From contig JAOUMJ010000010.1 of NCBI GenBank assembly GCA_029881495.1, positions 1 to 64,000 of the forward strand: a stretch of 64,000 bases of DNA. Reading direction: 5' to 3'. This document shows, piece after piece, positions 44,487 through 53,841 of this stretch (within the stretch, counting starts at the first letter, position 1; the number at the start of each line of letters is the position of its first letter). Source of the DNA: Nitrospinota bacterium. GTDB taxonomy: Bacteria > Nitrospinota_A > UBA7883 > JACRGQ01. The position numbers and the translations under genes were made by a program. The notes under the pieces are model-generated. The model was not told the origin of the DNA and made no database searches. It was given only the letters and a program-made list of their open reading frames with translations.

Positions 44487-45782
44487 ATGGGAAAAGATAC
44501 CGTAACGATCACTAATAACGCTACAGGACAGAGCGAGGAATTCCCCCTTCTCAAGGGGACGCATGGGCCGGACGTGTTCGATATCCGAAATTTGTACCCG
44601 AAGATGGGACTTTTCACATTTGATCCCGGATTCAAGTCCACTGCCAGCTGTGAAAGCAAGATCACATACATCGACGGCGAAGCGGGGATACTCCTTTACA
44701 GGGGTTATCCGATAGAGGAACTTGCCGAGAAAAGCAATTATCTCGAGGTCTGCTACCTCCTCCTATACGGCGAACTCCCTACCGAAAAGGAGTACAACAA
44801 ATTCGTCGATATTATCCTCCATCACTCGATGGTTCACGAAGGTTTCAAAACTTTTCTCTCCGGATTCAGACGCGACGCCCACCCGATGGCGATCATGGTC
44901 GGGATGGTAGGCGCGCTCAGCTCCTTCTATCACGACTCACTTGAGATAAACAATCCGCGCCACCAGGAGATCTCGGCCCACAGGCTCATAGCAAAAGCCC
45001 CCACCATAGCGGCGGCGGCATACAAGTATTCAATCGGACAGCCTATCGTCTATCCAAAGAATAAACTCGGCTACGCTGAAAACTTCCTCCATATGATGTT
45101 CTCCGTTCCTGCGGAAGATTACAAAGTCGACGAACTCCATGCCAAGGCGCTCGACCTGATACTGATACTTCACGCCGACCATGAGCAAAACGCATCCACA
45201 TCAACCGTAAGGCTCGCCGGCTCATCGGAAGCGAATCCGTTCGCGGCGGCATCGGCCGGCGTCGGCGCGCTCTGGGGCCCGGCACACGGCGGGGCGAACG
45301 AAGCGGTGGTGAACATGCTCGCGGAGATAGGCACCCCCGACCGCATCCCCCACTTCATAGCAAAAGCGAAAGACAAGGACGATCCGTTCCGCCTGATGGG
45401 ATTCGGGCACAGGGTTTATAAGAACTACGACCCGCGCGCGAAACTGATAAAGAGCATGTCGAGAAAGATCATCGAAAAGAGCGACGGAAACGATCCGCAA
45501 CTCGAAATTGCCATGAAACTCGAGGAGATCGCGCTGAAGGATGAATATTTCGTGGAGAGGAAACTCTTTCCGAACGTCGACTTCTATTCCGGCGTCACAT
45601 ACAGGGCGATAAACATACCGGTAAACATGTTCACCGTCATTTTTGCCATGGGGCGGATGGTCGGCTGGATGGCGCAGTGGGAAGAGATGATAAGCGACCC
45701 GAAACGGACCATCGGGAGGCCGAGACAGAATTACGTCGGCGCCGCCAAGCGCTCATACACACCGATAGGAAAAAGGAAGTAG
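44487..45782 (+). CDS. gltA: Citrate synthase
   Basis: 431 residues, type I (Gram-negative-like) citrate synthase of the TCA cycle, condensing acetyl-CoA and oxaloacetate. Motifs: [15 protein letters not shown], the catalytic region [20 protein letters not shown] and GPAHGGANE, and [13 protein letters not shown]. The N-terminal small domain and length fit the hexameric, NADH-sensitive class. It ends 27 bp before a strong terminator shared with radC on the other strand. Confidence 0.97.
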   Translation: MGKDTVTITNNATGQSEEFPLLKGTHGPDVFDIRNLYPKMGLFTFDPGFKSTASCESKITYIDGEAGILLYRGYPIEELAEKSNYLEVCYLLLYGELPTEKEYNKFVDIILHHSMVHEGFKTFLSGFRRDAHPMAIMVGMVGALSSFYHDSLEINNPRHQEISAHRLIAKAPTIAAAAYKYSIGQPIVYPKNKLGYAENFLHMMFSVPAEDYKVDELHAKALDLILILHADHEQNASTSTVRLAGSSEANPFAAASAGVGALWGPAHGGANEAVVNMLAEIGTPDRIPHFIAKAKDKDDPFRLMGFGHRVYKNYDPRAKLIKSMSRKIIEKSDGNDPQLEIAMKLEEIALKDEYFVERKLFPNVDFYSGVTYRAINIPVNMFTVIFAMGRMVGWMAQWEEMISDPKRTIGRPRQNYVGAAKRSYTPIGKRK

Positions 45783-45808
45783 CGGGAAACACTCTGCTTT
45801 TTACTTCT

Positions 45809-45840
45809 CCCCTCCTTGCGCGACTGCGCATAAGGAGGGG
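45809..45840. terminator. Bidirectional terminator/palindromic repeat between gltA and radC
   Basis: CCCCTCCTT (45809-45817) and AAGGAGGGG (45832-45840) enclose GCGC-GACT-GCGC. The stem serves the convergent gltA and radC transcripts, with short T tracts on both sides. The same design recurs at 53041-53072 and 60682-60713. Confidence 0.7.
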
Positions 45841-45914
45841 ATTTCCACATTTAAAACAATGAAATTCCTGCTAATAGATGCCGCGGTCGAAAACTGAAAA
45901 ATACGAGATGATAT

Positions 45915-46667
45915 TCAGTAACCAAAACCCTTCTTCTGGAACTTGCGGAACTGCTCTTCATACTCGGCTATCATCCCCTCCTTCGAGAAGCTGAAGTGGT
46001 CATTCGGCGCAATAATGAGATGCTCCACAAGCCTCAGCTTCATCGTTCCGCATATGAATACAACCTCCCTCGTAATATCCTTGTCCTCTTCCGACGGGTC
46101 GGCCATCCCTCCGGGGTGGTTGTGCGCCAGCATGATCTTCACCGCCCCCTTTTTCACGGCCCGCTCGACTATCTGTTGAGGGGTTACCGGTACCTCCGTC
46201 GCCGTTCCGGTTGCTATCTCCTCCTCATCCACTATCGCGTTTGAGGCGTTCAGGTAGATTATCCTGAAAACTTCATGCGGCAATCCCCGCATTGAATGGT
46301 CGAGGTAGTCGAACACTTCATCCGACGAATTGAGAGCGTCTTTCGCGAGCATCCTTTCACGGAGGAATTTTCTGGAGACCTGATGGATGAGTTTTATGCC
46401 GAACGCGTTCGTATCCCCAATGCCGTCGACCTTCCGCAGTTCCTCGATATCCGCCTCAAGGACGTTTCGCAGGGAGCCGAACCGCTTCATCGCTTCCCTC
46501 GCCTGCTGTTTGCAGTCGCGCCTCGGCGTGGCAAGCGTAAGGAGAAGCTCCACTATCTCCTCGTCGGTGAATTTTTCAAGCCCGAAATCGAGGAACTTTT
46601 TTCGCAGACGGGCGCGATGCCCTTCCCTGGGGTCCTTGCCGTCGCTCTCGCCCGGCTTCCCGCTCAT
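45915..46667 (-). CDS. radC: RadC-family JAB/MPN domain protein
   Basis: 250 residues. A helix-hairpin-helix region (about 55-110) precedes the JAB domain with the metal motif HNHPGGMADPSEED. RadC proteins are conserved but their role in repair was withdrawn for E. coli; the JAMM motif suggests a metal-dependent hydrolase. The start overlaps the ubiA stop by 4 bp. Last gene of the operon VKOR-uvrD-ubiA-radC. Confidence 0.93.
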   Translation of the reverse strand: MSGKPGESDGKDPREGHRARLRKKFLDFGLEKFTDEEIVELLLTLATPRRDCKQQAREAMKRFGSLRNVLEADIEELRKVDGIGDTNAFGIKLIHQVSRKFLRERMLAKDALNSSDEVFDYLDHSMRGLPHEVFRIIYLNASNAIVDEEEIATGTATEVPVTPQQIVERAVKKGAVKIMLAHNHPGGMADPSEEDKDITREVVFICGTMKLRLVEHLIIAPNDHFSFSKEGMIAEYEEQFRKFQKKGFGY

Positions 46668-47515
46668 ACAAGGGTATCCGTTATCACGAAGAGCATCAGC
46701 CCCACCGATATGATCCCGTTCACGTTGAAGAACGCTATGTTTACCCTTTTCAGATCGTCTGGGCTGACTATGTGATGCTGATACCAGAGGAGCGACGCCG
46801 TGAGGAATACGCCGACCTGGTAGACCGTTCCAAGTCCGTCCGATACCATGTAAAGGACTACAAGAAAGATGATCATAAGTAGATGCGCCGCCGACGATAT
46901 GGCGAGCGCCTTTTTTATCCCGAAACGCGTAGGGATGGAATTCAGCCCCTCCTCCTTATCGTGATCGTAATCCTGGCAGGAGTAGATGATGTCTAGCCCC
47001 ACGAGCCAGAATATTACGGCCCCGCCAAGGAGGAGCGACTCCGCCGAAAACTCCCCCTTGATGGCCACCCACGCCCCAATAGGCGAGAGAGAAAGGGCGA
47101 GGCCGAGGAAGAAATGGGAATACGGCGTGAACCGCTTAGTAAACGAGTAGAAGAAAATTATCGCAAGCGCGAAGGGAGAGAGCTTGAACGCAAGGAAGTT
47201 GATATACATGCATGTGACGATGAACGCCGCGGAAGTTCCGACGACGAATAGAACGTAGACCGCCCTGTCGCCCGTTCCCGATGCGAGCGGGCGGTTTTTC
47301 GTTCTCGGATTGGTGCTATCGAAGCTGGCGTCCGACAGCCTGTTGAACGCCATCGCCGCGCTCCGCGCGAAAAAGAGCGCAAGCATGAGGAGGAGGAGCT
47401 CTCTTGCTCCCGGCATACCCCCGGCGGCAATGAAGGCGGACATCACCGCAAACGGCATCGCGAAGAGCGTATGCTCCACCTTTATATCCTTCAATAAATG
47501 CAAAAGATTTTTCAT
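46664..47515 (-). CDS. UbiA-family prenyltransferase (quinone biosynthesis)
   Basis: 283 residues, eight to nine membrane segments. The two Asp-rich prenyl-diphosphate sites are FNRLSDASFDSTNPRTKNR (about 60-78) and DYDHDKEEGLNSIP (about 180-193). Attaches a polyprenyl chain to an aromatic acid in the inner membrane. In lineages with menaquinone made by the futalosine route the corresponding enzyme is MqnP, close in sequence to UbiA; the substrate cannot be told here. Co-transcribed with uvrD, 8 bp upstream. Confidence 0.9.
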   Translation of the reverse strand: MKNLLHLLKDIKVEHTLFAMPFAVMSAFIAAGGMPGARELLLLMLALFFARSAAMAFNRLSDASFDSTNPRTKNRPLASGTGDRAVYVLFVVGTSAAFIVTCMYINFLAFKLSPFALAIIFFYSFTKRFTPYSHFFLGLALSLSPIGAWVAIKGEFSAESLLLGGAVIFWLVGLDIIYSCQDYDHDKEEGLNSIPTRFGIKKALAISSAAHLLMIIFLVVLYMVSDGLGTVYQVGVFLTASLLWYQHHIVSPDDLKRVNIAFFNVNGIISVGLMLFVITDTLV

Positions 47516-47523
47516 ATCCCCTT

Positions 47524-49674
47524 TCAGGCCGCAGGCTTTACGAACCTGCTTTTAAGTTTCTTTACACCCGCCTCGCGGAAAATTATCGTCAGCTTCATCT
47601 CGTCACCGGCACCTTCGCACTTTTTCACTATCCCTTTGCCGAAGATGTTGTGCACCACCTGTTTGCCCACTCCGAAAATATTGTCGGTAACGTTCACATA
47701 GGAAGGCTCGGATGAAGCGGAGGAATATCCCCTTGCCGGTTTTTCCCTTATCGGGATGCTCGTCGTGTATGCCGCCACCTGGCTGTCGATAATATCCGCC
47801 GGTATATCGTCGAGAAACGGCGAAGGCCTGTTCGTGCTGAGCTGTCCGTATATCCTCCTCACCGTTGCGTGCGTGAGATAAAGCTTTTTCATCGCCCTGG
47901 TTATCCCTACATAGCAAAGCCTCCTCTCCTCGTCCAGCTCTTCCATACTCTCCGTGGAGTTGAAGTGCGGGAGAAGGTTCTCCTCCATCCCCGCGATGAA
48001 GACATAGGGGAACTCCAGACCCTTCGATACATGAAGCGTCATAAGCGAAGTGTAATCGGCGGACTCTTCCACGTTATCCGCTTCGGCAAGAAGCGATATC
48101 CGCTCGAGGAAATCGACAAGCGTCTCCTCCTTGTGCGGCGCGCCCGCAAGCTCCTTGAGATTTTCGACGCGGGCGTTGTCCTGCGCCGTCCTCTTGGCGA
48201 GCAGTGCGGTGATAATTCCGCTCCTGTCGAGCGCCATCTCTATCACATCCGCCGCCGGGTCCGACGCCGCCCTCTTCCTTATTTCGAGGATGAGCGCTCC
48301 AAAATCGGCGAGCTTGGTTTTTGCCGCGCCCGAAATTCCGTTATCAGGGGCTGTCGAAGCCGCCGTAAGCGGTATCCCCTTTTCATTCGCGTAGCTTTTC
48401 AGTTTTTCAAGTGTTGCGGGGCCGATCCCGCGGGTCGGCATGGCGACCGCTCTCAGAAAGCTTACCTCTTCCATCTCATTCACCGCCACGCGGAAATAGG
48501 CAAGGATATCCTTGATCTCTTTTCTGTTGTAGAACTTTTGACCGCCGTAGATCCTGTAAGGGACGTACTGTCGGCTGAAGCACTCCTCTATCACGCGGGA
48601 TTGGGCGTTCGTGCGGTAGAAAACGGCAAAATCGCCGTACACCGCTTCCCCTCTCCTCACCATACCGGCAATCTCCCCTGCTATATAGTTCGCTTCGTCG
48701 ACTTCGCTTGATGCGGAATAGAGGGCTATCTTCTCCCCCTTGTCCTTGCTGGTAAAGAGGCTCTTCTCTTTTCTCCCTTCGATACCCTTTACGAGTTCCC
48801 CTCCCGCCTTAAGGATGTTGCCGGATGAGCGGTAGTTCTCTTCCAGCTTTACTACGATACAGCCGGGGAAATCCTTTTCGAACCCGAGGAGGTTCCCTAT
48901 CCTTGCTCCGCGCCACCTGTATATGGACTGGTCGTCATCGCCGACCACAAAAACGTTCCTGTGTTCCCCTCCGAGGAGTTTGATTATTTTGTACTGCACG
49001 AGGTTCGTATCCTGGAACTCGTCTACCATTATGTACTGGAAGAGGGCTCTGTATTTCGCAAGCACTTCCGGCTGGGATTGGAAAAGCTTTATCACATGCC
49101 AGAGGAGGTCGTCGAAATCGACCGCGTTGTTCCTTTTCAGCTCGTTGCTGTACTGCCTGTACGCTTCCGCTATCGAAAGTGAATCAGGGCCAAGAAGTTC
49201 CTCGGCCATCTGGTCCGGCCCTTTCATTTCGTTCTTGAACCTGCTTATCATGGAAAGCACCCGTGAGGCGGGGAGTTCTGCGTCGGTCTTCCCCATCCCC
49301 TTGATGATCGACTTTACGAGCGATTTCTGATCTGACGCGTCGAAAACCGCAGGCATTGCGGAGTAGCCGAGGTGCCGGAAATCTTCCTTGATGATTCGCA
49401 GGCACGAAGCGTGGAAAGTGGATATCCACAGCCCTGCGGTATTTATTCCAAGCATCCCCGATATCCTGTCCCTCATCTCCTTTGCCGCCTTGTTCGTGAA
49501 GGTGACGCAGAGGATGGACCATGGAGCAACGCCGGAAGTTATAAGCCGTACGACACGCGCGGTGATGACCCTTGTTTTGCCGGAGCCCGCTCCCGCAATT
49601 ATCAGGGCGGGGCCTTCGCCATGCTCCACCGCCTCCTGCTGTCTTTCGTTCAGGGAGATGACAGTTCCGCTCAT
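47524..49674 (-). CDS. UvrD/PcrA-type DNA helicase
   Basis: 716 residues, superfamily 1A 3'-5' helicase used in repair and replication restart. Motifs in order: Q motif LNERQQEAVEHGEGPALI, Walker A GAGSGKT, motif II VDEFQDTN, motif III DDDQSIYRWRGA, motif IV/V FLRAVAMPTRGIG and TLHVSKGLEFPYVF, motif VI LCYVGITRA. The C-terminal tail (FGVGKQVVHNIFGKGIVKK) matches the PcrA/UvrD Tudor-like tail that contacts RNA polymerase. Starts 26 bp after the VKOR gene stop. Confidence 0.95.
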   Translation of the reverse strand: MSGTVISLNERQQEAVEHGEGPALIIAGAGSGKTRVITARVVRLITSGVAPWSILCVTFTNKAAKEMRDRISGMLGINTAGLWISTFHASCLRIIKEDFRHLGYSAMPAVFDASDQKSLVKSIIKGMGKTDAELPASRVLSMISRFKNEMKGPDQMAEELLGPDSLSIAEAYRQYSNELKRNNAVDFDDLLWHVIKLFQSQPEVLAKYRALFQYIMVDEFQDTNLVQYKIIKLLGGEHRNVFVVGDDDQSIYRWRGARIGNLLGFEKDFPGCIVVKLEENYRSSGNILKAGGELVKGIEGRKEKSLFTSKDKGEKIALYSASSEVDEANYIAGEIAGMVRRGEAVYGDFAVFYRTNAQSRVIEECFSRQYVPYRIYGGQKFYNRKEIKDILAYFRVAVNEMEEVSFLRAVAMPTRGIGPATLEKLKSYANEKGIPLTAASTAPDNGISGAAKTKLADFGALILEIRKRAASDPAADVIEMALDRSGIITALLAKRTAQDNARVENLKELAGAPHKEETLVDFLERISLLAEADNVEESADYTSLMTLHVSKGLEFPYVFIAGMEENLLPHFNSTESMEELDEERRLCYVGITRAMKKLYLTHATVRRIYGQLSTNRPSPFLDDIPADIIDSQVAAYTTSIPIREKPARGYSSASSEPSYVNVTDNIFGVGKQVVHNIFGKGIVKKCEGAGDEMKLTIIFREAGVKKLKSRFVKPAA

Positions 49675-49700
49675 CGTTTAGTTATCCATCCGCAACATCG

Positions 49701-50717
49701 CTATTTCGCGAGGAGCGCATCAAGCTCGGGCTTCAATTGGGCATATGTCTTTGACCCGGAAAATTTCTTTACTATTTTCCCTTTTGCTATCAGCACTGTC
49801 GTCGGCGTACTCCTTACGCCGTGCCTTTTAGCCTCCTTGAAATCGGCAGAAAGCTTGTCCTTAACGGCGGCTTTCATGACCTCGTCATCCTTTATCGCTT
49901 CAAAGCGGGGGCGCAAATAGCTGAATAGATCCTTCTGGTTGTCGAATGTTTCAAACCTCGCCTTCAAATACATCTCCTTACCTTCGTAATACGCCACCGA
50001 GCCGGCATACGAGATCGCCATAGGAGAGAGTTTGTGGCCGCCGATTATGTAATCCCTGAACACTATCTGGATCTGCGGATAATTGGCGATAACATCCTTT
50101 ATTGCCTCATCGTATTTTTTACAGTGACCGCATTCATAATCTGAAAATATCTCCAACCTGTAACCGGTAGAAGGATCCCCCCAGCTTGTCAAGGTGTCCA
50201 CTTTTACGGCGATTGAACCTTCCGCCATCTTGTGGGGCACGAAAAAGGCCAGGAACGAGACCAGAATTATGCCAAGACCGGCGGCGCGGAATTTCTCGCT
50301 GGCATTCAATACCCCCGGAGGCGGATTGACAGTTGCGAATAGGAGAACATTGTTCGCGAGAACCGCGGAAAACTGGAGCAGACAGAGTGGGCACACCGTA
50401 TTTAGCACCGATACCATGACAAACAGGAAATAGAACTCCGCACCCATAAGGATGGCACCGAAAAGCATCGACCACCCCTGTTTTGAACGATAAAGGAATA
50501 TCCAGACACCGTAAGAAAGGAGCCCCCATATTCCAAGTGGAATTCCAAACAGCCTCGAATACTCCGATTCGCCAACCTGGGCGCACCCGCCGGTATCGCC
50601 TCCGCAAATCGCCCTCACCGCTGGCGACACCTTTTCAAGCTCGGTTAGAATTGAAGCGATTATGCCTACCGTGCAGAAGATATAAAAAAGACGTGTTCCC
50701 CATGATTTATTTTCCAA
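49701..50717 (-). CDS. VKOR-DsbA fusion, disulfide-forming protein
   Basis: 338 residues from TTG 50717, with GGAG upstream. The N-terminal half (about 1-140) has four membrane segments and the VKOR cysteines: the CGGDTGGC pair and VCPLC in the fourth segment. After a fifth segment (about 145-165) comes a thioredoxin-like periplasmic domain with active site CGHC (SDYECGHCKKYDEA) and the cis-Pro region RSTPTTVLIAKGK. The fusion oxidises cysteines in exported proteins and passes electrons to quinone, replacing DsbA plus DsbB. The nearby UbiA enzyme makes quinone, which fits. First gene of its operon. Confidence 0.93.
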   Translation of the reverse strand: MENKSWGTRLFYIFCTVGIIASILTELEKVSPAVRAICGGDTGGCAQVGESEYSRLFGIPLGIWGLLSYGVWIFLYRSKQGWSMLFGAILMGAEFYFLFVMVSVLNTVCPLCLLQFSAVLANNVLLFATVNPPPGVLNASEKFRAAGLGIILVSFLAFFVPHKMAEGSIAVKVDTLTSWGDPSTGYRLEIFSDYECGHCKKYDEAIKDVIANYPQIQIVFRDYIIGGHKLSPMAISYAGSVAYYEGKEMYLKARFETFDNQKDLFSYLRPRFEAIKDDEVMKAAVKDKLSADFKEAKRHGVRSTPTTVLIAKGKIVKKFSGSKTYAQLKPELDALLAK

Positions 50718-50910
50718 CTTCGCACTCCTTCTTTTTTAAAAAAGGAAACGGCGCCTGCGCCAGGCAACGTCTCCGAAACAGCCCTTGATAAAATGCCGCC
50801 AATGGTTACGCATAGCATTCTAACAAAATTTTTTATTTGGAGTTACACTCTACGCCTATTTACCGTTAAAATGTTAGACTGAATATTAAAAATAACGGAT
50901 TATCCCTTTT

Positions 50911-52095
50911 GTGAGTGGTGGCATGCCTAGAATTTCAACGATACTGATGGTAGACGACAGCCCTGACAACCTCTACCTTCTTGACCTGATAATGCAGGGA
51001 CAGAATTTCAAAACCCTTTCGGCCTCAAACGGCATTGAGGCTGTCGAATCTGTAAAGCAGAACAAGGTCGACCTTATCCTTATGGACGTCATGATGCCGG
51101 AGATGGACGGCTTTGAAGCGAGCAGGCATATCCGCAACAGGCAGGAATCTGCTCATATTCCGATCATTCTCATCACCGCGAAAAAAAGGGAGGCTGAAGA
51201 CGTAATACGGGGACTGGGCGAAGGTGCAGTCGAATACCTCACAAAACCTTTCGACGACGAGGAACTCCTGGCAAGGGTAAAGGCCATGCTGAGGATCAAG
51301 CATCTGCATGACGACAACCGTGAACTGCTCGCGCAGGTCACCGCGCAGAAAGAGCAGATGAAGAACGAACTAAAGATGGCGGAAGCTGTTCAGAGGCAGT
51401 TCCTCCCTTCAAAGGAGTTCATTGCCCAGTTCAAGGAGTGCAATATAGAGGCGCACTATCTTGCCGCGACGTCCATCGGCGGGGATATCTATGACTTTCT
51501 CCGCTACGGCGAGAAGCGCGTGGCATTCATGCTCGCCGACGTAACCGGGCACGGCCCGGCGGCGGCCCTTATCATGGCGCTGGCAAAGGCGCTGATGAAT
51601 ACCGAAAGCGCTGATTTCCCCTCTCCATCCGAGCTTGCAAAAAGGCTCAACGCCAAACTGCTGACAATGATACCGGAGAGCCATTTCATCACTCTCTTTT
51701 TCGGCATCGCCGACTTTAATACAAGACAACTCACATATATCACCGCGGGACACCCCTCTCCCTATATCGTTTCTGATAGGCTGAAGGAACCGATAACGCT
51801 GAAAAACACCGGTACGATAATCGGCATTTTCGACGAGTCGGAAGCAAAGTTCGGCGAAGATACGATTCCGTTTGAAAAGGGGGACAAGCTGGTCTTTTTC
51901 AGCGACGGCGTCTTTGAAGTTCGAAACGCCGCAGGTGAAATGTATGGCCTTAATAGATTAAGCGAATATGTCCACAGCAAGAGAGCCGGTTCCGCAAAGG
52001 AGATATCGGACGGAATCATCTCCACCGTTCAAGGTTTCTGGGACGGAAAGAGCGACCTGGACGACATCGCGGTCGTCGCCATTGAACTCCTCTGA
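50911..52095 (+). CDS. Response regulator with PP2C/SpoIIE-type phosphatase domain
   Basis: 394 residues from GTG 50911 (ATG 50923 is the alternative and would drop four residues). The receiver (about 8-125) has D15-D16, phosphoacceptor D59 (LILMDVMMPEMDGF) and the KPF lysine. A coiled linker leads to the RsbU-type phosphatase at about 195-392, with metal ligands in SIGGDIYDFL, LADVTGHGPAAA and SDGVFE, and DDIAVVAIE at the end. It probably dephosphorylates an anti-sigma antagonist (STAS protein) when the receiver is phosphorylated; no such partner lies next to it. The P1-type peptidase gene starts 2 bp after its stop. Confidence 0.93.
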   Translation: MSGGMPRISTILMVDDSPDNLYLLDLIMQGQNFKTLSASNGIEAVESVKQNKVDLILMDVMMPEMDGFEASRHIRNRQESAHIPIILITAKKREAEDVIRGLGEGAVEYLTKPFDDEELLARVKAMLRIKHLHDDNRELLAQVTAQKEQMKNELKMAEAVQRQFLPSKEFIAQFKECNIEAHYLAATSIGGDIYDFLRYGEKRVAFMLADVTGHGPAAALIMALAKALMNTESADFPSPSELAKRLNAKLLTMIPESHFITLFFGIADFNTRQLTYITAGHPSPYIVSDRLKEPITLKNTGTIIGIFDESEAKFGEDTIPFEKGDKLVFFSDGVFEVRNAAGEMYGLNRLSEYVHSKRAGSAKEISDGIISTVQGFWDGKSDLDDIAVVAIELL

Positions 52096-52097
52096 AA

Positions 52098-53018
52098 ATG
52101 CCGCGGAAAATTCCTTTACAAAAGCCCGGCATGGTCTCCTTTGATATCCTCGGCACCAAGATCGGACATCAAACGCTAAAGGCCGAAAGAACCGGATGTA
52201 CCGTCCTCATATTCGACAAACCTGCCGTATGCGGGGTATCCATCACAGGGGCCGCCCCCGGCACAAGAGAGACCGATTCGCTGGACCCAACCGCGCTGGT
52301 AAACGGCGTGGACGCAATACTCCTTACGGGCGGGAGCGCGTTCGGCCTCGCCTCGGCTGACGGCGTAATGCGCTATCTCCATGAAAAAGGGAGAGGATTC
52401 CGTGTGAGGGATGATAACGTGCCGATAGTACCCGGCGCCGTTATCTACGACCGGGGGATCGGGAAAAAATCCTTCCCGTCATCAAATGATGGTTACCGCG
52501 CGTGCGAAGGAGCCGGTTACGACACCCCCGCCTCCGGACAGATAGGTGGAGGCACAGGGGCGACCGTTGGAAAATGGTCAGACAGACATCTCCCCTCCTC
52601 CGGCGGGCTCTCGGCTATCGTCCGAAAATTCGGAAATCTAAATCTCGGTATCGTTATAGTGGTCAACTCCTACGGAAATGTGGTCGACCCTGCGAGCGGC
52701 ATCTCCGTATCGGGGGCAAAGGATAAGAGCGGAAACATAATCCCTTTCTCTGCCAAAGGGGCGGCCCCCTCCCCGATGGGGAACACGATCATAGGGGCGA
52801 TTGTCACCGACGCAAATCTGACAAAGAGCGAGGCGAAAAGGATCGCCATGGCGGCGCACGACGGAATTGCGCGCGCCGTATACCCTTCCCATACGATGTA
52901 CGACGGCGACACCCTTTTTGTGGCAAGTACCGGGAGGAAAAAGAGGGATATCAATCTGCTCTGCGGTTTCGCGGCCGATATTACCGCTGAAGGGATTTTA
53001 AAAGCCGTAGCTGTTTAG
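52098..53018 (+). CDS. P1-family (S58, DmpA-like) peptidase
   Basis: 306 residues. Ntn-hydrolase fold of the DmpA/BapA family, cleaved by itself at an internal Ser/Thr to give two chains. Family features: LTGGSAFGLASADGVMRYLHEK, GAVIYD, GGGTGATVGKW and VVNSYGNVVDPASG, then the C-terminal GDTLFVASTG. Family members hydrolyse D- and beta-amino-acid amides or small peptides; the substrate is not known here. The stop/start spacing with the phosphatase gene implies co-transcription, but no functional link is evident. Confidence 0.9.
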   Translation: MPRKIPLQKPGMVSFDILGTKIGHQTLKAERTGCTVLIFDKPAVCGVSITGAAPGTRETDSLDPTALVNGVDAILLTGGSAFGLASADGVMRYLHEKGRGFRVRDDNVPIVPGAVIYDRGIGKKSFPSSNDGYRACEGAGYDTPASGQIGGGTGATVGKWSDRHLPSSGGLSAIVRKFGNLNLGIVIVVNSYGNVVDPASGISVSGAKDKSGNIIPFSAKGAAPSPMGNTIIGAIVTDANLTKSEAKRIAMAAHDGIARAVYPSHTMYDGDTLFVASTGRKKRDINLLCGFAADITAEGILKAVAV

Positions 53019-53040
53019 GGGAGCGCTAACCACCCCTGCG

Positions 53041-53072
53041 CCCCTCCATAGGCGCTGACGCGCAAGGAGGGG
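53041..53072. terminator. Palindromic repeat/terminator after the P1 peptidase gene
   Basis: CCCCTCC (53041-53047) and GGAGGGG (53066-53072) enclose GCGC-TGAC-GCGC. It is the reverse-oriented relative of 45809-45840. GATTTTA follows on the plus strand, so it probably ends the convergent 52098-53018 and 53089-53682 transcripts. Confidence 0.65.
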
Positions 53073-53088
53073 AGATTTTACAAGGTGC

Positions 53089-53682
53089 TTAGGTTGCGGA
53101 GAGCATCTTCTCCTTTACTTTAGCCAGAACGTCGTTTGAGCAGTAATTGTTCAGCTCAAGGTAATCCGCCAGCCCGTTCACCTTCTGCACCCTTCTGGCT
53201 TTATCCAGGTCGTCTTCCGTTATTTTCTTTTTCAGCACCAGCCATTCCCCCAGTTTGAATCCGCGAAACCTGTTGTTGAACAGCTTCATGAAGTGATCCT
53301 TCGTCATTATGTCGAGCTCATCAAGGAGCGATACAACGGAGACTTCCATTGTGTCGTGCACATCCCTGAATTCCACCAGCTTTTCGGGGAGGATATAACC
53401 CTCATTAGCGAGTGTCTCCAGGAACTCAAGATGCTGGATGTCATGCTCCTTCATGTACTCCTCCACGTCGCCGTCCTTTATCATCCCCATGTTTATAAGG
53501 ACTTCTCCAAGATAGGTCTTTCCTGTTTCATCGCGGGAAATTTTGAAATCTACGAATTTCTGGAGGATCTCTTCAGTTATCAGGCTCTCTTTCAGGAGGG
53601 CTTTGGCCAACGCCCGCTCATCCTCATCGAGAATATTGAAGTAACTATCCTCCAAGTCGTCCATATCGGGAATATCAGTCAT
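53089..53682 (-). CDS. Tandem GSPII_E_N-like helical protein, function unknown
   Basis: 197 residues, soluble, all helical. It contains at least three copies of a short helix pattern: YLGEVLINMGMIKDGDVEEY (about 55-75), LEFLETLANEGYILPEKLVE (about 85-110) and KLGEWLVLKKKITEDDLDKA (about 145-165). This L-x-E-x-L ... I-x-x-x-x-L pattern is that of the type II secretion ATPase N-terminal (GSPII_E_N/MshEN) domain, which in some proteins binds cyclic-di-GMP. The same module occurs inside both CheA proteins of this window. No secretion ATPase is fused. I infer an adaptor, possibly c-di-GMP-linked. Confidence 0.7.
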   Translation of the reverse strand: MTDIPDMDDLEDSYFNILDEDERALAKALLKESLITEEILQKFVDFKISRDETGKTYLGEVLINMGMIKDGDVEEYMKEHDIQHLEFLETLANEGYILPEKLVEFRDVHDTMEVSVVSLLDELDIMTKDHFMKLFNNRFRGFKLGEWLVLKKKITEDDLDKARRVQKVNGLADYLELNNYCSNDVLAKVKEKMLSAT

Positions 53683-53783
53683 GCAACCGATTTTACCAAC
53701 TTTTTATACATGGCACGACCCTTTTAATGAAAATATCGATTTGACTCCATTAAAAAAAGAGACGGGAAACAGCCTGTTGAACA

Positions 53784-53813
53784 TTGACTTTGTTTTGACG
53801 GTGACGATATAGT
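53784..53813 (+). promoter_or_regulatory. Promoter of the ilvBNC-psd-pssA operon
   Basis: TTGACT (53784-53789), 18 bp, TATAGT (53808-53813). Transcription would start near 53820, leaving about 22 nt before the GTG. The leader is too short for an attenuator or T-box, and none is visible. Confidence 0.6.
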
Positions 53814-53841
53814 ATTTAATTCAATTTTTAAGGAAATCTTT

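Noticed and set aside
53712-53728. sigma54-like TGGCACG before ilvB
   Set aside because: The -12 GC element is missing, and a better sigma70 pair lies at 53784-53813.
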